Shown piece by piece: positions 26,701 through 38,481 of a stretch of DNA of 64,000 bases. The notes under the pieces were generated by a model that worked only from the letters and a program-made list of their open reading frames with translations, was not told the origin of the DNA and searched no databases. Numbering within the stretch: position 1 is the stretch's first letter; each line of letters begins with the position of its first letter. Origin of the DNA: Archilochus colubris (taxonomy: Eukaryota; Chordata; Aves; Apodiformes; Trochilidae); NCBI GenBank assembly GCA_023079485.1, contig CM041107.1, positions 6,468,657-6,532,656 of the forward strand, written 5' to 3'. The position numbers were made by a program, and so were the translations under genes.

Positions 26701-26764
26701 TGCTCCTTCCCATCTCCTTCCAAGCTATTTCCCAGCATCCCAGGTACATCACACCTTCCTCTTG
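20713..26764. other. intergenic, no gene recognised
   Basis: No supported gene. It contains a short alternating AT stretch (24040-24070) and a small hairpin (25875-25905). Confidence 0.55.
25875..25905. repeat. 13-bp hairpin with adjacent partial tandem copy
   Basis: The arms TATTATCCATCAC and its exact complement flank a 5-nt loop. The right arm is then repeated nearly in tandem (GGTGATGGATAATA at 25909-25922). Probably a local template-switch product; no function is implied. Confidence 0.85.
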
Positions 26765-26814
26765 GACTTGATGATCTCGGAGGTCCCTTCCAACCCAGCC
26801 AATTCTATGATTCT
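26765..26814 (+). mobile_element. CR1 LINE terminal remnant
   Basis: The motifs GATGATCTCGGAGGTCCC, TTCCAACCCAGCCAATTC and TATGATTCT are the sense-strand last ~50 bases of CR1. It is an extreme 5' truncation. Confidence 0.85.
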
Positions 26815-29800
26815 TCCCAGGCACAGCCCAGCTCCACACCAAACACTCCTGGGCAGCTCAGACTCCAGCCAGAGCAGATGGATGCACAAAGGAAAGGTGG
26901 GAGCATGGCTGGCACGCTGGGTGTCTGCCACCCACTGTGGGCAGGCCCTGGGTATTGTGGTGGTCAGAGCTGAGGGGCATGGGCACACGTGGTGGGTCCA
27001 GAATACAGACTGGAAATCTGGCAGTGAGAGAACACAGCAAGGCACAGAACACAGCAGAAGGGAAAGTGCTCGGAAGCTCAAGGAGATATCAGAGAGCCAA
27101 AGTTCCACAAAATGCTATGCAAACCACAATACAAGAGAGATATGGACTTACTGGAGTGAGTCCGGGGCAGGGCCATGAAAAGAAATGGAACTGAAGGATG
27201 TTTTGCATGAGGAGAGGCTAAGAGACCATTCAGATCCCAGAGAGGTTCGTGTCCTGCAGCACAGAGCTGATGAGGACAGAGGACTTCTGAACCAGGGAAC
27301 AACCCATGGGGGGGACAGACAAGGCAGTGATGCTGCAGCAGGTCTGTCAAGCTGAGTGACTTGAGGGCTTGCAACAGGATGTCCCTGCAGAGGCCACCTG
27401 GCTGTGTCCTACTGTGACAACAAGCATGGAGATCCCCTGCAAGCAGTGTCAACCTTTGCAGTGGATCTGGCCTTGATCTAAAGGGTTTGACACAACAAAG
27501 TGCTCTGGGCATAGCCCCCCAGGGTGCAGCACAGACTTTACCAGGTCCCAGGTGGACCCTGGCATCTTCAGGCAACTGCCCTGGAGGGAGCAGCTCAGTG
27601 GGTCCATGTTGCCCGTCCAGCTTTGCTCTCTGTAAGCTTTTACCATGATAAAAAGGGGAATAGATGATACAAGAATAATTGTTTAATTTCCTCAAAATAA
27701 AACAAACATTTTAACTTACAGGTTTTTCTCTTAAGCAAAAAAAATATACATTGGTAAAATCCCTGGTTTAGCTAGGAGATTTTTCTGCCAGAGCTTGGCC
27801 TGAGTAGAAATATCCTATCCAGCTCCAGAAAAAAAAAATAAATTGTCGTAGACCAAGAAAACAGCAATGTTCACTCCAAATCCCTTCTCCCCAGAAGTGT
27901 GTACCACCTCCTGAGGTGGCTCAGGCTGTGTCCAGAACCCTCAGAGCAGCCTGGGCCCTTTTCTCTATAACCAGCAGTTTCCCCCCTCCTCACACCAGTG
28001 ACACCCCCAAAGTTCTGCCCTGTCCTCCCACAACCCACGAGGACTCAGGGATTGCTCTCAGCCTAGTCCAGAGCCCAGCAGAGCTTTCCCCTGCTGCAGG
28101 GGGAGGGGCAGCTGGAGGATAAAACCCAGAGGCTTTTCTCCAAAACCTTTTTTCTTCCTGCTGCAGCCCTCCCTGCACAAAGCCCAAACTGTGACACTGC
28201 CTGGCACTGGGGGAAATGGGTGGGAAGATCCACAGGCAGAGCTGGGCTTCCCAGCAGGTTTTAGGGGAGCAGCTCCTGATGGAGGGGGCCACTGGAGCTG
28301 CAGGATTGCCCACGGCAGAGCCACCCCCCGTGGGGTCAGCAGACACGGGCACACAGGATATGCCGTGCAGCTGCACGGTGCCAGTCAGGTGGCAGCACCC
28401 AGATTTGTTTTTAGGAATCCTGAGCTGGTGAATAACAAAAATAGGAACCTGACAAACAGGTCCTGGCGACCTGGATCCCAAGCAGCTCTCCCAGGATAAA
28501 ACTTTCAGTTGCCCTGAGTCACCTGCTCTGCTCCTCCCCTGGCCACACGCACCCCAGCTGCAGGCACCCAGCCCACTGCTGCCTCCCATCACCCCAGAGC
28601 TTCACCCCAGCCCTTGCTCAGCTGGTTAGAAAGAGGAAAAATACTTGGGCATTCATGGGGAGTGTGAGGGGCAGGAGTGAGCTCGGAGAAACACACACCA
28701 GCATGGCCATGAAGGTCTGGAAATACCAGGAAGAGTATGGTTGCTGCATAGAGTCAGGGAAAACAACTGCTGCCATTTGAAAAGGAGGTTGCATAACATG
28801 AAGGAAAGAGAAGGCAGATAAACAGCAACAGCTCCTGCTGATGATAATGCAAGAAACACTGCACTCAAGTCTCCATCCCCCAAGACTCACTACCAAAGCC
28901 CTGACCACCCCACACCTCCAAATACAGGCAGTTGTATGAGGCAACTTCTGCAGAGCAGAGCAGCCACCACCACCTAATCTGCCTCAGCACAGCAGCAAAG
29001 CAGGCACCAAGAGATAAGGAGAAATAACCTAAAACCTCTCTGACTCCATGCCCCAGAGGACATTGTGCCTTGCAGGAGCAGTTGCTTGGGTGTTAAAGTT
29101 TGCCTTCCCTGCTCACAGCTCCATGAAGCAGATCCTGGAAGCAAATGGCAAAGGGACAGAGCATGGCACAGGGAGACAGGGAGAGGCAGCCCTGCGCCAG
29201 GATGCTGAGTCAGTAGGTTTGGTTCCAGAGAAACCACAGCACTGTCCATCCATCCTTCAAATCCACCCTGGGGGAAATGACAGTATCGAGGACATCCAAA
29301 GAGGCCAAGAGGGGAGCAGTTTATGCCCGGGCAGCAAAATTTGAGCCAAGGCTCAGGCAAAGCAATTCCTTTATCTGCAGCAGACCCATAGATGCTTGCA
29401 TGATTGGGGATTATTCCTTGGCTGGAGCTCAGCAGGGAAGGGACATGCAGCCTGGACAGGACAGCAACAGGACCAAGGGGACTCTTGTGAAAGAGTAGAG
29501 ATTCAAGATACTGCACATGGATGGCCCCTTGGGCCCTAGGGCCAGCTTGGTGTGCTGGCTCACAACCTGTGGGACACCACACAGAGACCTTGAAAACTCC
29601 CAGGTGGAAAGGAAGGATAAAAGAGGAGAGATGAAGAGAGTGGCAGTGAGCCCTGTGCAGGCTGCTTGCCCAGCCTGGGGCCTGTGCCTCAGTTTCCTTG
29701 GCCATGGCAAACCCTGGGGCTGGCAGTGTAGAGGGGGTCAGCAGCCACACGTGCAGCTGGGGCAGAGCTGGAGCTGAGCACAGTGTCAGCCTGTGCCAGC

Positions 29801-30291
29801 AGTGTCCTGGCAGGATGTGGGCAGCACCCAGAGCCCTTTGGGCAAGGCTCAGGATGCACATCCATGGCCAGACAGTGCTCAGTCTGCCCACTCTCCCCAA
29901 GGCAGGAGGGGTTTTTCTGCTGTTGGAGGTCCCTGAGGACTTGGGGGGATCTCTGGGCTGAGTGGGGGTCAGGTACCACACCAGCTGTGTTGGGGTTGCC
30001 TTTGGCTCAGCACTAGAAACCTTTTGGCTCTTTGAGGTGAACGTGCTGCCAGGACCTGCCATGGTGCAGGATGCTGAGTTGGATCTTGCTCAGGCCCACA
30101 GAGGCTCTGCAGGCATCAGTGAGGAGAGGGCAGAGGCCACTGTCCCCTCCTGCTCCCTACTAGCATGGCCCCAAGCCCTCAGTGACACCCAGGGAGGCAC
30201 AGGGATGTGCTGGGCTGCCCTCATAGCACCTTCCCAGGGTTGGAGATGAGCAAGGAGCAGCCATCCCAGGGGCTGCACTGCAGGAAGGGGA
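26815..30291. other. intergenic with one long minus-strand open frame
   Basis: The minus strand from 30062 down to 28974 stays open for 362 codons, long for non-coding DNA in this window outside the TTCC tract. The translation is rich in Ser, Pro, Leu, Cys and Trp and shows no domain, signal peptide or repeat that I recognise. The start codon lies 230 bp downstream, on the same strand, of the LTR-like repeat at 30292. I treat it as an unsupported ORF rather than a gene. Confidence 0.4.
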
Positions 30292-30653
30292 TGTTGCAAG
30301 ACAAACCTCTCAGGGCACGGCGCTCCAAGGTCCAACCAGGTGTTCCAGCAGACACTCACAAATGGTGCTCTGAGCCTATAGCCCTCAGGGTTGACTAGCC
30401 TGGATCAGTGATATTGCTCTGGAATTGGCTAGCCTCTCTGCTGGCTTGCTCAGGACTGAGCTGAGCCTGTGCTTCAAGTCTCACCTTTTATTGGCACCCT
30501 AATCCTGCTCATGTGCAGTTGGGGCCCTCCTCAATCAGGCACAGGTGGGCTTAACACAAGCTCATGCCCACTACCTGGCAATTAGTGGCACCTGGTTGCC
30601 TCATTTCACTCATTTCACTCATTTCACTCATTTCACTCATTTCACTCATTTCA
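30292..30653 (-). mobile_element. solo LTR-like repeat, copy 2, with expanded end
   Basis: Similar to 4978-5299 along its length; shared stretches include GCTCCAAGGTCCAACCAGGT and CACCTTTTATTGGC. It starts TGTTGCAAGAC. The other terminus, CATTTCACTACA in copy 1, has turned into a 9-bp tandem array here, so the true LTR end and any target duplication are lost. Orientation is inferred from the AATAAA on the minus strand. Confidence 0.6.
30601..30653. repeat. 9-bp tandem repeat at LTR terminus
   Basis: Nearly six copies of TCATTTCAC. Copy 1 of the same repeat (4978-5299) has this unit once, so the array arose by expansion of the LTR end after insertion. Confidence 0.95.
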
Positions 30654-33600
30654 GGGAAGGAAAGCAAAGAGGAGAAAGCAATGGAAGAAGTTGGTGTCTC
30701 AGTTGCGTGCATCTCAGCCAAAGTCTAAAGCAAAGGCTGCTTGCAAAGGACACTGGAAAAATTCCAGTGATGTTATCTGCCCCCACAGAGCAAGATTAGC
30801 CTAGAAGAAAAAAAATAAGGGGTTGTTTACAAGCTGAGCAAGCCAGTTGGAGCATGCTGGGGTCAGCTGCTGGCCTGACCACATCTATCACTTTGCAAGA
30901 AGCACCAAACCAGTCTGTGCCCTGCTCTGGTCTCAGTTACCTTTGCACCAGGGAGTGGCCCGGGCAGGAGAGATGCTGCACAGGGTCCCACATCCCTCTC
31001 TGTGTACACAGGATGTCTCAGAGCACGTCTGCAGGGAGCTTGCACCTCAGCTTGGCAGGCACCCAAAGAGCTGAGCAGAGGCACAACCTTCCTTCCCTTC
31101 CTTGGTGTCTTTGCTCCCAAATCCCAAAAGGGTTAATGGAGAACCCAGTTTCTATGGAGCTGCAGGGAGCAGCCTGCCCTTCACCCCCTCCCTGGGCCAT
31201 TGGCATTGCCAGTCTGCCCAACACCTCTTGCCTTTTATGAAGGGTTCTTATCTTAATGCATCTAAATGCAGATGAGGATTTACAGAGTAATGTAGCCCCT
31301 GGACTCAGCTCTCCAGGAGCACCCTTTTACTATGGACAAATTGAGGAGAGGGAATTTTGAGTGGCTGGTGCCTCTGTAGGATGCTGCTGCAGAAGCACTT
31401 AGTGTCCCATGCCCTGGTGAAAAGCTGTGACAGTCCCTCCCTTCAAAGGGAATCCTCCCTCCCTCTTTGCTTTGCCTCTGCCTCTATAGTCTTTGTCTTT
31501 TTTTTTTTTAATCTTAATGAAAAGTCTTTTCTTCTGGTGTCTTCTGGATATCAGTGTCTGCTCTTGGTAAAACCCATGTTTGCCTTCTCTCTCTGCTGTG
31601 CAGCAATACAGGAGGCATTTGTTCAAGGAAGCTCTACCCTGGCATGAGCCTGTTCCTGCCCCACACGTACTCATGCACCTACACTACAGAGGGGAGGCAC
31701 AAAGCCAGGAATGTGCCAGGCAAAGTCCTTCCCTTTAGACTACATCTGAGGTGACAAAAATCCATAGACCCATCACTGAGCAAGCAGTTCCTGGGGGACC
31801 TTCCCAGGAGAAGCTGATGTGTCCTGCTGCAAAGCCCCAGGGGAACTGGGGAAGTCCCAGATCCACTTCACCTCCTTGCTGGGCTGTTCTGGGATCCATG
31901 GACTTGACAGCATCACAGATTCCCCATGTTCTGCCCAGGGAACGATGCTCATCTTCTCACATTAACCCATCCAGAGATAAGAAACAGGTTCAGTAACAGA
32001 TATCTGAAATAATTTTCTGCTGGCCAGCATCCCTCCAGTCCTCTTTGTCAGAGACTCCTGTAAGCTACTGAGTAACACTCTATGTAAAGAAGCTTAATAT
32101 TTAATTTAATTTCAAAATCTTGGCTGTTAATGAACTTATTTAAAACCAAACTGAGGAAACTCCATTGGAATTTGCTCCTGGTTCAGTGTTTGTAGCATCA
32201 TGGCCTCTGCTGGACTTCTCAGCTTCAAAGTTGCCCTTTGCAAACCACAGTGCTCATCCCCAAACAAACAAAAAATGACAATGCATTGCATCCCTTGCTC
32301 ATCTCCTGATTGTAAATGAACAAATCTGCTTGGAAAGCATGATGTGTGCAACAGAGATTCACTTGGATCTTTTCAAGATATGATGTAGATCTCCAGCAGC
32401 TGATTTGGAACATTTTATTAAATAGGATGTCCCAACACCAATCAAACTTTAAGTAGAAAACCTTTCAGCTCTGTGGTGGTGCAGGGAGAGGCAGGATGAT
32501 TGCAGCCCAGACTGGCTTTGAAGGGATCAGATCACGGTGACCCTTCCAGCAGAAAGGGAAAAGCAGCTGGCAAAGCATGGCACTGCAGGGTGGGCAGCAT
32601 GGGCTCTGGGCCATGCAGATGTTTTTTCTGAGTCCAGCAGATCTGTTTAGGTACCCTGTACCCTGCATGAGCCTGCACCACCAGAGAGGAGCTGGATGGG
32701 TGGGTGGCAGCCACAACCCATCCCCATGCTTCCTGCTACTCCCTGTATTTGTCCTTCAGTGGGAGACTGCCACTTCTTCTGGATATTCATCCTTAGAGGC
32801 AAGCTTCTCTCTTAGCAGATGACAGTTCCAATTGCATTAGCATCTGTCTGAATACCCCAAGTGCTCAAGTGTGAGCTGTGTAGGGCCAAGCATGGACTTA
32901 GCTGGCATCCAGGAGCCTTTGAATCATGGGGTTCCTCTGGTCCTGCCATATACACCCAAGTGCATAGCTCCCATTGCTGCTCAAATTGTTCTGCAATCTC
33001 CATGAAAAGGTAAATCACATCCCACAGCAGTGGGTGGGTTGTAAACTGAAATGCATAGAGAGAAGCTCTTGGTCAGAGGAAATTCCCCAAGATATTTTCT
33101 ACCTCCTATTCATTCATCGCTACATCTTACATCCTACAAAGCTCTTTAGTAAATGTTCTGGTTTGTTTATTTTTTTTCCCCAAAAAAAACCCTGACTCTC
33201 AGACTGTTGCAAAAAAGAAAACTTGGACTGTAGATCAGCAAATGGGATTAAGGAGAACCACTTCTGACACAAGGAAAACATTGTGAGATGACAGTGTTCA
33301 CATCTTTGCTTACAAAAAGCATTTGCCCATTCCAGCCCCCTATCCTGGGGAGCTTTGCAAAGATGATTTTACTGATCTGTGCAGTTGATGCCTGATGATC
33401 AGGGATGAAATAGGGGGAGAAAACACCTTACACAAAATCCTAGGTAACCCACACTCTCTGTGCATCAGGCTGCAAGCGTTCATGAAGAGGGAAGGGGAAA
33501 GTTCAGCAGTGAGCAGCTCCCTAAACTAATGCCCAGCCATACAGATGCCCTGTCCTGGGACATGGACACACAGGTGGTGTTTCCACATCCCCAGTCATGC

Positions 33601-34018
33601 AGAGCCAAACTGGTGCCATCAGAGCAACAATCTGATTAATTCCCAGCATGGATAATCCACCCCTGAAAACAGGGCTGATGACACCAGTACAGCCAGACTG
33701 GGGAAGTCCCATGTCAGGAAGCTTTGAATGACACACTCCTGGAGGTGGCTTACGTGGTGACCTAAGTCAGGGCTGACCAAGTGACAGCCCCAGGCCTGGC
33801 TCTGAGCCACTGGCACTTCATCTGCTTTCCCAGAAAGGTCACGCTGGCTGTGGGCTGATGGCAGATGGCAGCGTGGGGAGATGGAGGAAGGGCTGCAACC
33901 CTGGAGTGGGATCCAGTCAGACACAGTGCTGTAGTTTGGGTCCTTAATGCTTGAGACCTCAGCACATGGAACCACTGCTTGTTCTGAGCCAAAAGTCCCT
34001 GTGAGAGAGTCAGCCCTT
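30654..34018. other. intergenic, no gene recognised
   Basis: No supported gene or RNA. Short T- and A-runs occur at about 31498-31511 and 33170-33190. Confidence 0.55.
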
Positions 34019-34475
34019 CATAGAATCATAGAATTGGCTGGGTTGGAAGGGACCTCAGAGATCATCAAGTCCAACTCTTGATCCACTCCTGCTGCAGTTC
34101 CCAGCCCATGGCACTCAGTGCCACATCCAGTCTCTTTTGAAATATCTCCAGGGATGGAGAATCCACTACTTCCCTGGGCAGCCCATTCCAATGTCTGATC
34201 ACCCTCTCCAGAAAGAAATTCTTTCTAATCTCCAACCTAAACCTCCCCTGGCACAACTTGAGACCCTGCCCTCTTGTCTTGCTGAGAGTTGCCTGGGAAA
34301 AGAGCCCAACCCCCCCCTGGCTCCAACCTCCTTTCAGGGAGCTGGAGAGAGTGATGAGGTCTCCCCTGAGCCTCCTCTTCTCCAGGCTGAACACCCCCAG
34401 CTCCCTCAGCCTTTCCTCATAGGATCTGTGCTCGAGTCCCTTCACCAGCCCAGTTGCCTCCTTTGGACCTTCCCA
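34019..34475 (-). mobile_element. CR1 LINE 3' end
   Basis: Antisense CR1 tail beginning TCATAGAATCATAGAATTGG. It is nearly the same as 20297-20712 but extends slightly further into the element (to about 34475). Its minus-strand open frame (34065-34445) is the normal leftover of the CR1 coding end and 3' region, not a host gene. Confidence 0.9.
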
Positions 34476-37339
34476 GCTCTTGGCTCAGCAGTGTGAAACA
34501 CAGCACAGGAGTCTACACTGGTCCCTGAAATGGGATATTACTGATTCAGGAATGGGAAGTCCCTAAGACACAGAGCACAGGGTTATGGTACACAACATGG
34601 CAAAGATGGACACCTTACACCACAGGAATGCCTCCCATCCCCCTCCATCCCCTTCCATTTCTGCAGGCATTGGTTCCTCTCAAAACACCCCAGGTTGTGC
34701 TGGTGAAACATCCAGGGGAGTAAGTATCAACCTAGATCAGAGAGCTGATCTCAGCCAGCATGGCTGCATTTCTGGGCAAATTATTTTCAAACTGGATTAG
34801 CTGCTTATCTGGCTTACCCTTCCCAAAGAGAAGGGACACAAATCAGCATCAAGGCAGAGGGGACTTTCAGACTTGTGTTCAGCAAGCATGCTGTCACCTG
34901 CCAATTTGTTTGCAAAATGATGGCCTGTTCACCACCCTTGGCATCTTCTGTCATGCAAAGGGCTGTGGAGAGCCCCTGTTCCTCCTGTCCAAGCAGTCCT
35001 GCCCTGCTCAGGACTTGTGCTACACACCACACCTCTCCTCCAAGTGAGAGAGGCTTTTATGGTTGGTTGCATCTGCAAAGATGAGGGCAGACACTCCCCT
35101 GGTATTTGTTCCTCACCTGGGTGTGCATCTCCATCTTGGGCAGAGAGGTGTATGTATGTGAGCATGTATTTATTAGCTCTGAAAAAATGCATTTGTCAAA
35201 ATCTCCAGGGTTAAAAAACAATCATTATGTAATGACATTAAACAATTAAGCCACTGATTCACCACTTAGAGGCTCACCAACAACACCTGAAATCCATCCC
35301 TGCCACTTAACTGGTCAGAAGGTGGCATAAACAAAAATGACTCCCAAATGTCCTGGAGGTTAATGGCTCTGTGCTCGGTCCAAGGAAGGAGATACTTTCC
35401 ATTCTTTTCTGCTCACATCTGGAAGCTGATGGCTTCTGGGCTTCTGACTTCTGGTTTAAGGTGTTCTGATGTAAAGATATTTCATATTAGTCACCTTTCA
35501 GGTCAGCACTGTGTAGTTAGGAGCTCACCCAAGGTGCTTGTGCTTCTTAACTTCAGTCCTTTCATGATATATACTTACACCTCATTTCTCAAGTAATACA
35601 GTTAACAAAAAACTACTTTTTTGGAAACCTTTGAAACACTTTGATGGTGTTTCCTTCTGCTCAGCAGTGTCTGTGAGCATAATGAATATGCAGAATACAT
35701 AAAATTCCATTAAAAAGCCTGCTCCAGAAAAGATCTGTCTGTTATTGCCAAAGCTGTGATCCAAAACACTGTAGTTAAAGGCAGCACAGGAGAGCACACA
35801 AGCAAAACCAAAGGAAATTGGGGAATCAAGTTTAACTTTGCCATCACCTGCCTTCTGAGTGGGTAACCATGCAACACTAATAGATGTGAAAAAAGAAGCT
35901 TCTGGGTTCCTTCCAAATAAAAAAAATAAAGGAGAAAAATCACCACTGTGCTTTCATACCATGTCCCACAGAGAGCACAAGTGCCACTGCATTCCAGGCC
36001 CATGGTAAAAGAATTTGGCTACCATGACTCAGTGGGTGAGCCTGTGGGTTGCCCTGGGACCTCATGAGCCAAAAGTGCACTCAGAAGTGAATGACCCTGC
36101 TGCAGACAGAGCTGAGCCAGCAAATCTCTGCTTGTAGCATTCATCTTGCTGCCAGTTGTGCTAAGACAGTGTTGGTGCATCCTTGCTGGGAAGGCACCAA
36201 CTGATTGCTTCCTGGCAGAGTAACCAACCATCTGTCTGATGGCTCTGAGTAACTAACCTGGGTCTGGTTAAGATCTGGTAAGGTGTTGCTGTGTGGTAAC
36301 ATCCCATTGCTGACCCAGTGACCAGAACTACCACTGAGCAAGGACTCCTCTCGTGGTGGCCAGCAGCCTGGCACCAGGGCACGTGCTGGTAGGGGCCATT
36401 GTGCAACAGATCTGGAAGCACTTATCATCAAATGGATTGGGTTAGAAGGGGCCTTACAGATCGTGTAGTTCCAAACACCCTGCCATGGGCAGGGACAGCT
36501 TCCATCTAGGCTAGGTTGCTCCAAACCCCATCCAAACTGGCCTTGGACACTGCCAGGGAGGGGGCACATCACTTGACCAAAATCTATGTGCATGTTGTTC
36601 AGTATGAGCAGAAAATTCAGCACAACCTCCACAGTGGGTACCTGCACCCCAGCCAGCTGTGTGATGGGGTAGAAAGGCTTGGTCAGAATGACACTGGGGG
36701 AGATTAAGTCACTGGATTGATGGCTCTCACTAGAGAGCTCATCTTGTACCATCTGCAGTATCCAAGGCAGACAGGATCCCTGGGGAGGGTTACAGTGCAA
36801 GCAAATACAGTTCAAAACATACCACCATTCCCAGCATGCATGGACTGGGAGCAGGACAGACCTGCCAGAGGATTCCCCAATCACCCCAGGCCATATCCGT
36901 ACCCCAAGGCATGTAAACAGGCTATTGAACAAGTTTTCTGCAGCTGAAGGAATTATGGTGCCCATGTCACACTGAGGAACCCCCAGCCCAGTCCATCGGG
37001 GACACTGTCCCTTGTTCCTACCAACCTTCACGCCCCTTCACCTTGTTGCTGCTGACATGGAAAAACAGGACAGAGCATGCACCACCTGTGTGGGTGGTAA
37101 CAGCATGGCCGGACCTTGGCATCCTGCTCAGGATCCGAGTGTGCTCCAGGATAACAGCAGAAAACTGGGAGCGCTGGGCTGGGGGCTCTGGATGCACCCA
37201 TTCTTTTCTTCTCCAGCCTGCCCAAGGCGTCTGCACCTCGGATCCAAGAGGAGAGTGCCCGGTCCCAAAACCCCTGACAGTAGGGTGGTTACCAACACCA
37301 GTGCCCTAGGTGCTGGAGACAGCCAGTCCCCTCAAGCTG
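34476..37339. other. intergenic upstream of CITED4
   Basis: No supported gene. A 296-codon minus-strand open frame (36141-37031) runs straight through the CR1 remnant at 36422-36566 and is therefore unlikely to be a host protein. G+C rises sharply towards 37340. Confidence 0.5.
36422..36566 (-). mobile_element. CR1 LINE 3' fragment
   Basis: Antisense CR1 tail: TTAGAAGGGGCCTTACAGAT, then GGTTGCTCCAAACCCCATCC, CTTGGACACTGCCAGG, in the usual order. It is diverged from the copies at 20.3 and 34.0 kb and lacks the very last bases. Confidence 0.8.
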
Positions 37340-37866
37340 GCTCATGTGACAACGGGGCGTGTCGCGACTAGGGGGCGGTCGGGGCCGCGGCGGGGCTGTT
37401 GTGCCGCCCACCCGCCCCGTCGGGGGCCGGGCAGCCTCGGGGCGCGCTCCAATGGGCGGGCGGGGGGCCGGACCGCCCGGACCGCCCCTGCCCGAGTCCG
37501 TATAAGTCCCGAGGAGCACCGAGCTCCGCACACGGCGAGTCGAGGTGGTTTGGGTGGGTTCTTGTACTTTCTCCGTGGACTCGCTGCCCGCCGGAGTCGC
37601 GGGTCGGTGCGCACACGGGTGTGCAGAGCCGGCGGCTCCTTGCCACGGCGTGGGACGCAGGAACAGCGCGGAGCTGAGCTTTCTGCGGCGGACGGACAGA
37701 CAGACAGCAGCGTCTCGGAAGGAGTGTGCAGCGCCGTGCTTTCCTCCCCGGGTGAAGGTGGGGTGTGCTCCGGGATCCTCGGGTCAGAGCCGGCTCGGGC
37801 GGGAGTGGGGACTGTCCCCAGGAGCCTTGTCCGGAGCCGCGTGTCGCCTGGCAGCGTCCTGGAGCT
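37340..37866 (+). promoter_or_regulatory. CITED4: CITED4 CpG island, core promoter and 5'UTR
   Basis: A CpG-dense block starts near 37350 and runs into the coding exon. A CCAAT box (37449-37453) is followed at once by a GC box (GGGCGGG). A TATA-like TATAAGT lies at 37501. The ~50 bp spacing from CCAAT to TATA is that of a standard RNA polymerase II promoter, which places transcription initiation near 37530 and gives a 5'UTR of roughly 335 nt if unspliced. The start site is inferred from spacing only. Confidence 0.65.
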
Positions 37867-38481
37867 ATGGCCGAGCACATGATGATGTCCATGAGCCACA
37901 GCGGTACCGGGCTGCAGAGCTACCGCATGGGAGTGAGCGGGCTGCAAGGAGCCCCGCAACACGGGCAGCATGTGCTGAGGACACTGCCTGCAGGCACTCA
38001 GATGATGCCCTACGGAGGGTCTGGCATGGATGGTGCAATGAGGCCGAGACCCAACCTCAGCGGACAGATGGGCCACCACCAGATGCAGAATGTGATGATG
38101 TTCAATGGGCCGGGTCAGCAGCAGCAGTACGTGGGGCCGGTGGGCACCCAGCAGCTAATGGCTAGCATGCACCTACAAAAACTCAACACCCAGTACCAGG
38201 GGCACCCGTTGGCGATGAGCAACGGGCCCATGGGGACTGCTGCCCAGCAGTACAGAGTGGGGCCAAGCCAGCACCCAGGCATGCAGCATATGCCCTCGCC
38301 AGCACTGACCTTAAACGTTATGGACACTGATCTCATAGATGAGGAGGTTTTGACATCCCTTGTGCTGGAACTGGGGTTGGACCGGATTCAGGAGCTGCCA
38401 GAGCTATTCTTGGGACAGAACGAGTTTGACTTCATTTCAGACTTTGTTAGCAAACAGCAACCCAGTGCCATCAGCTGTTAA
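37867..38481 (+). CDS. CITED4: CITED4, CBP/p300-interacting transactivator
   Basis: A single-exon 204-residue protein; the human protein is 184 residues and is also encoded by one coding exon. CITED proteins are nuclear co-regulators without a DNA-binding domain. Their C-terminal acidic region binds the CH1/TAZ1 domain of CBP/p300, supporting TFAP2 and competing with HIF-1A. Here the family C-terminal region is intact at residues ~155-197, including [16 protein letters not shown] and [14 protein letters not shown]. The protein ends in Ser-Cys, as CITED2 and CITED4 do. The N-terminus begins MAEHMMM, and LRTLP followed by a [10 protein letters not shown] segment resembles the CITED4 N-terminal half rather than CITED2. 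The middle is rich in Met, Gln and Gly. I chose the ATG at 37867 because the longer open frame upstream is GC-rich 5'UTR without conservation. The bird-specific CITED3 paralogue is the main alternative. Confidence 0.93.
   Translation: MAEHMMMSMSHSGTGLQSYRMGVSGLQGAPQHGQHVLRTLPAGTQMMPYGGSGMDGAMRPRPNLSGQMGHHQMQNVMMFNGPGQQQQYVGPVGTQQLMASMHLQKLNTQYQGHPLAMSNGPMGTAAQQYRVGPSQHPGMQHMPSPALTLNVMDTDLIDEEVLTSLVLELGLDRIQELPELFLGQNEFDFISDFVSKQQPSAISC

Noticed and set aside
34065..34445. 126-codon frame on the minus strand, and its 20.3-kb counterpart
   Set aside because: This is the leftover coding end and 3' region of CR1 elements, not a host gene.
36141..37031. 296-codon minus-strand frame that at first looked like a retroviral envelope or unknown gene
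   Set aside because: Its middle is the reverse complement of a CR1 tail (36422-36566) and the rest has no recognisable motif, so a continuous host or viral protein is unlikely.
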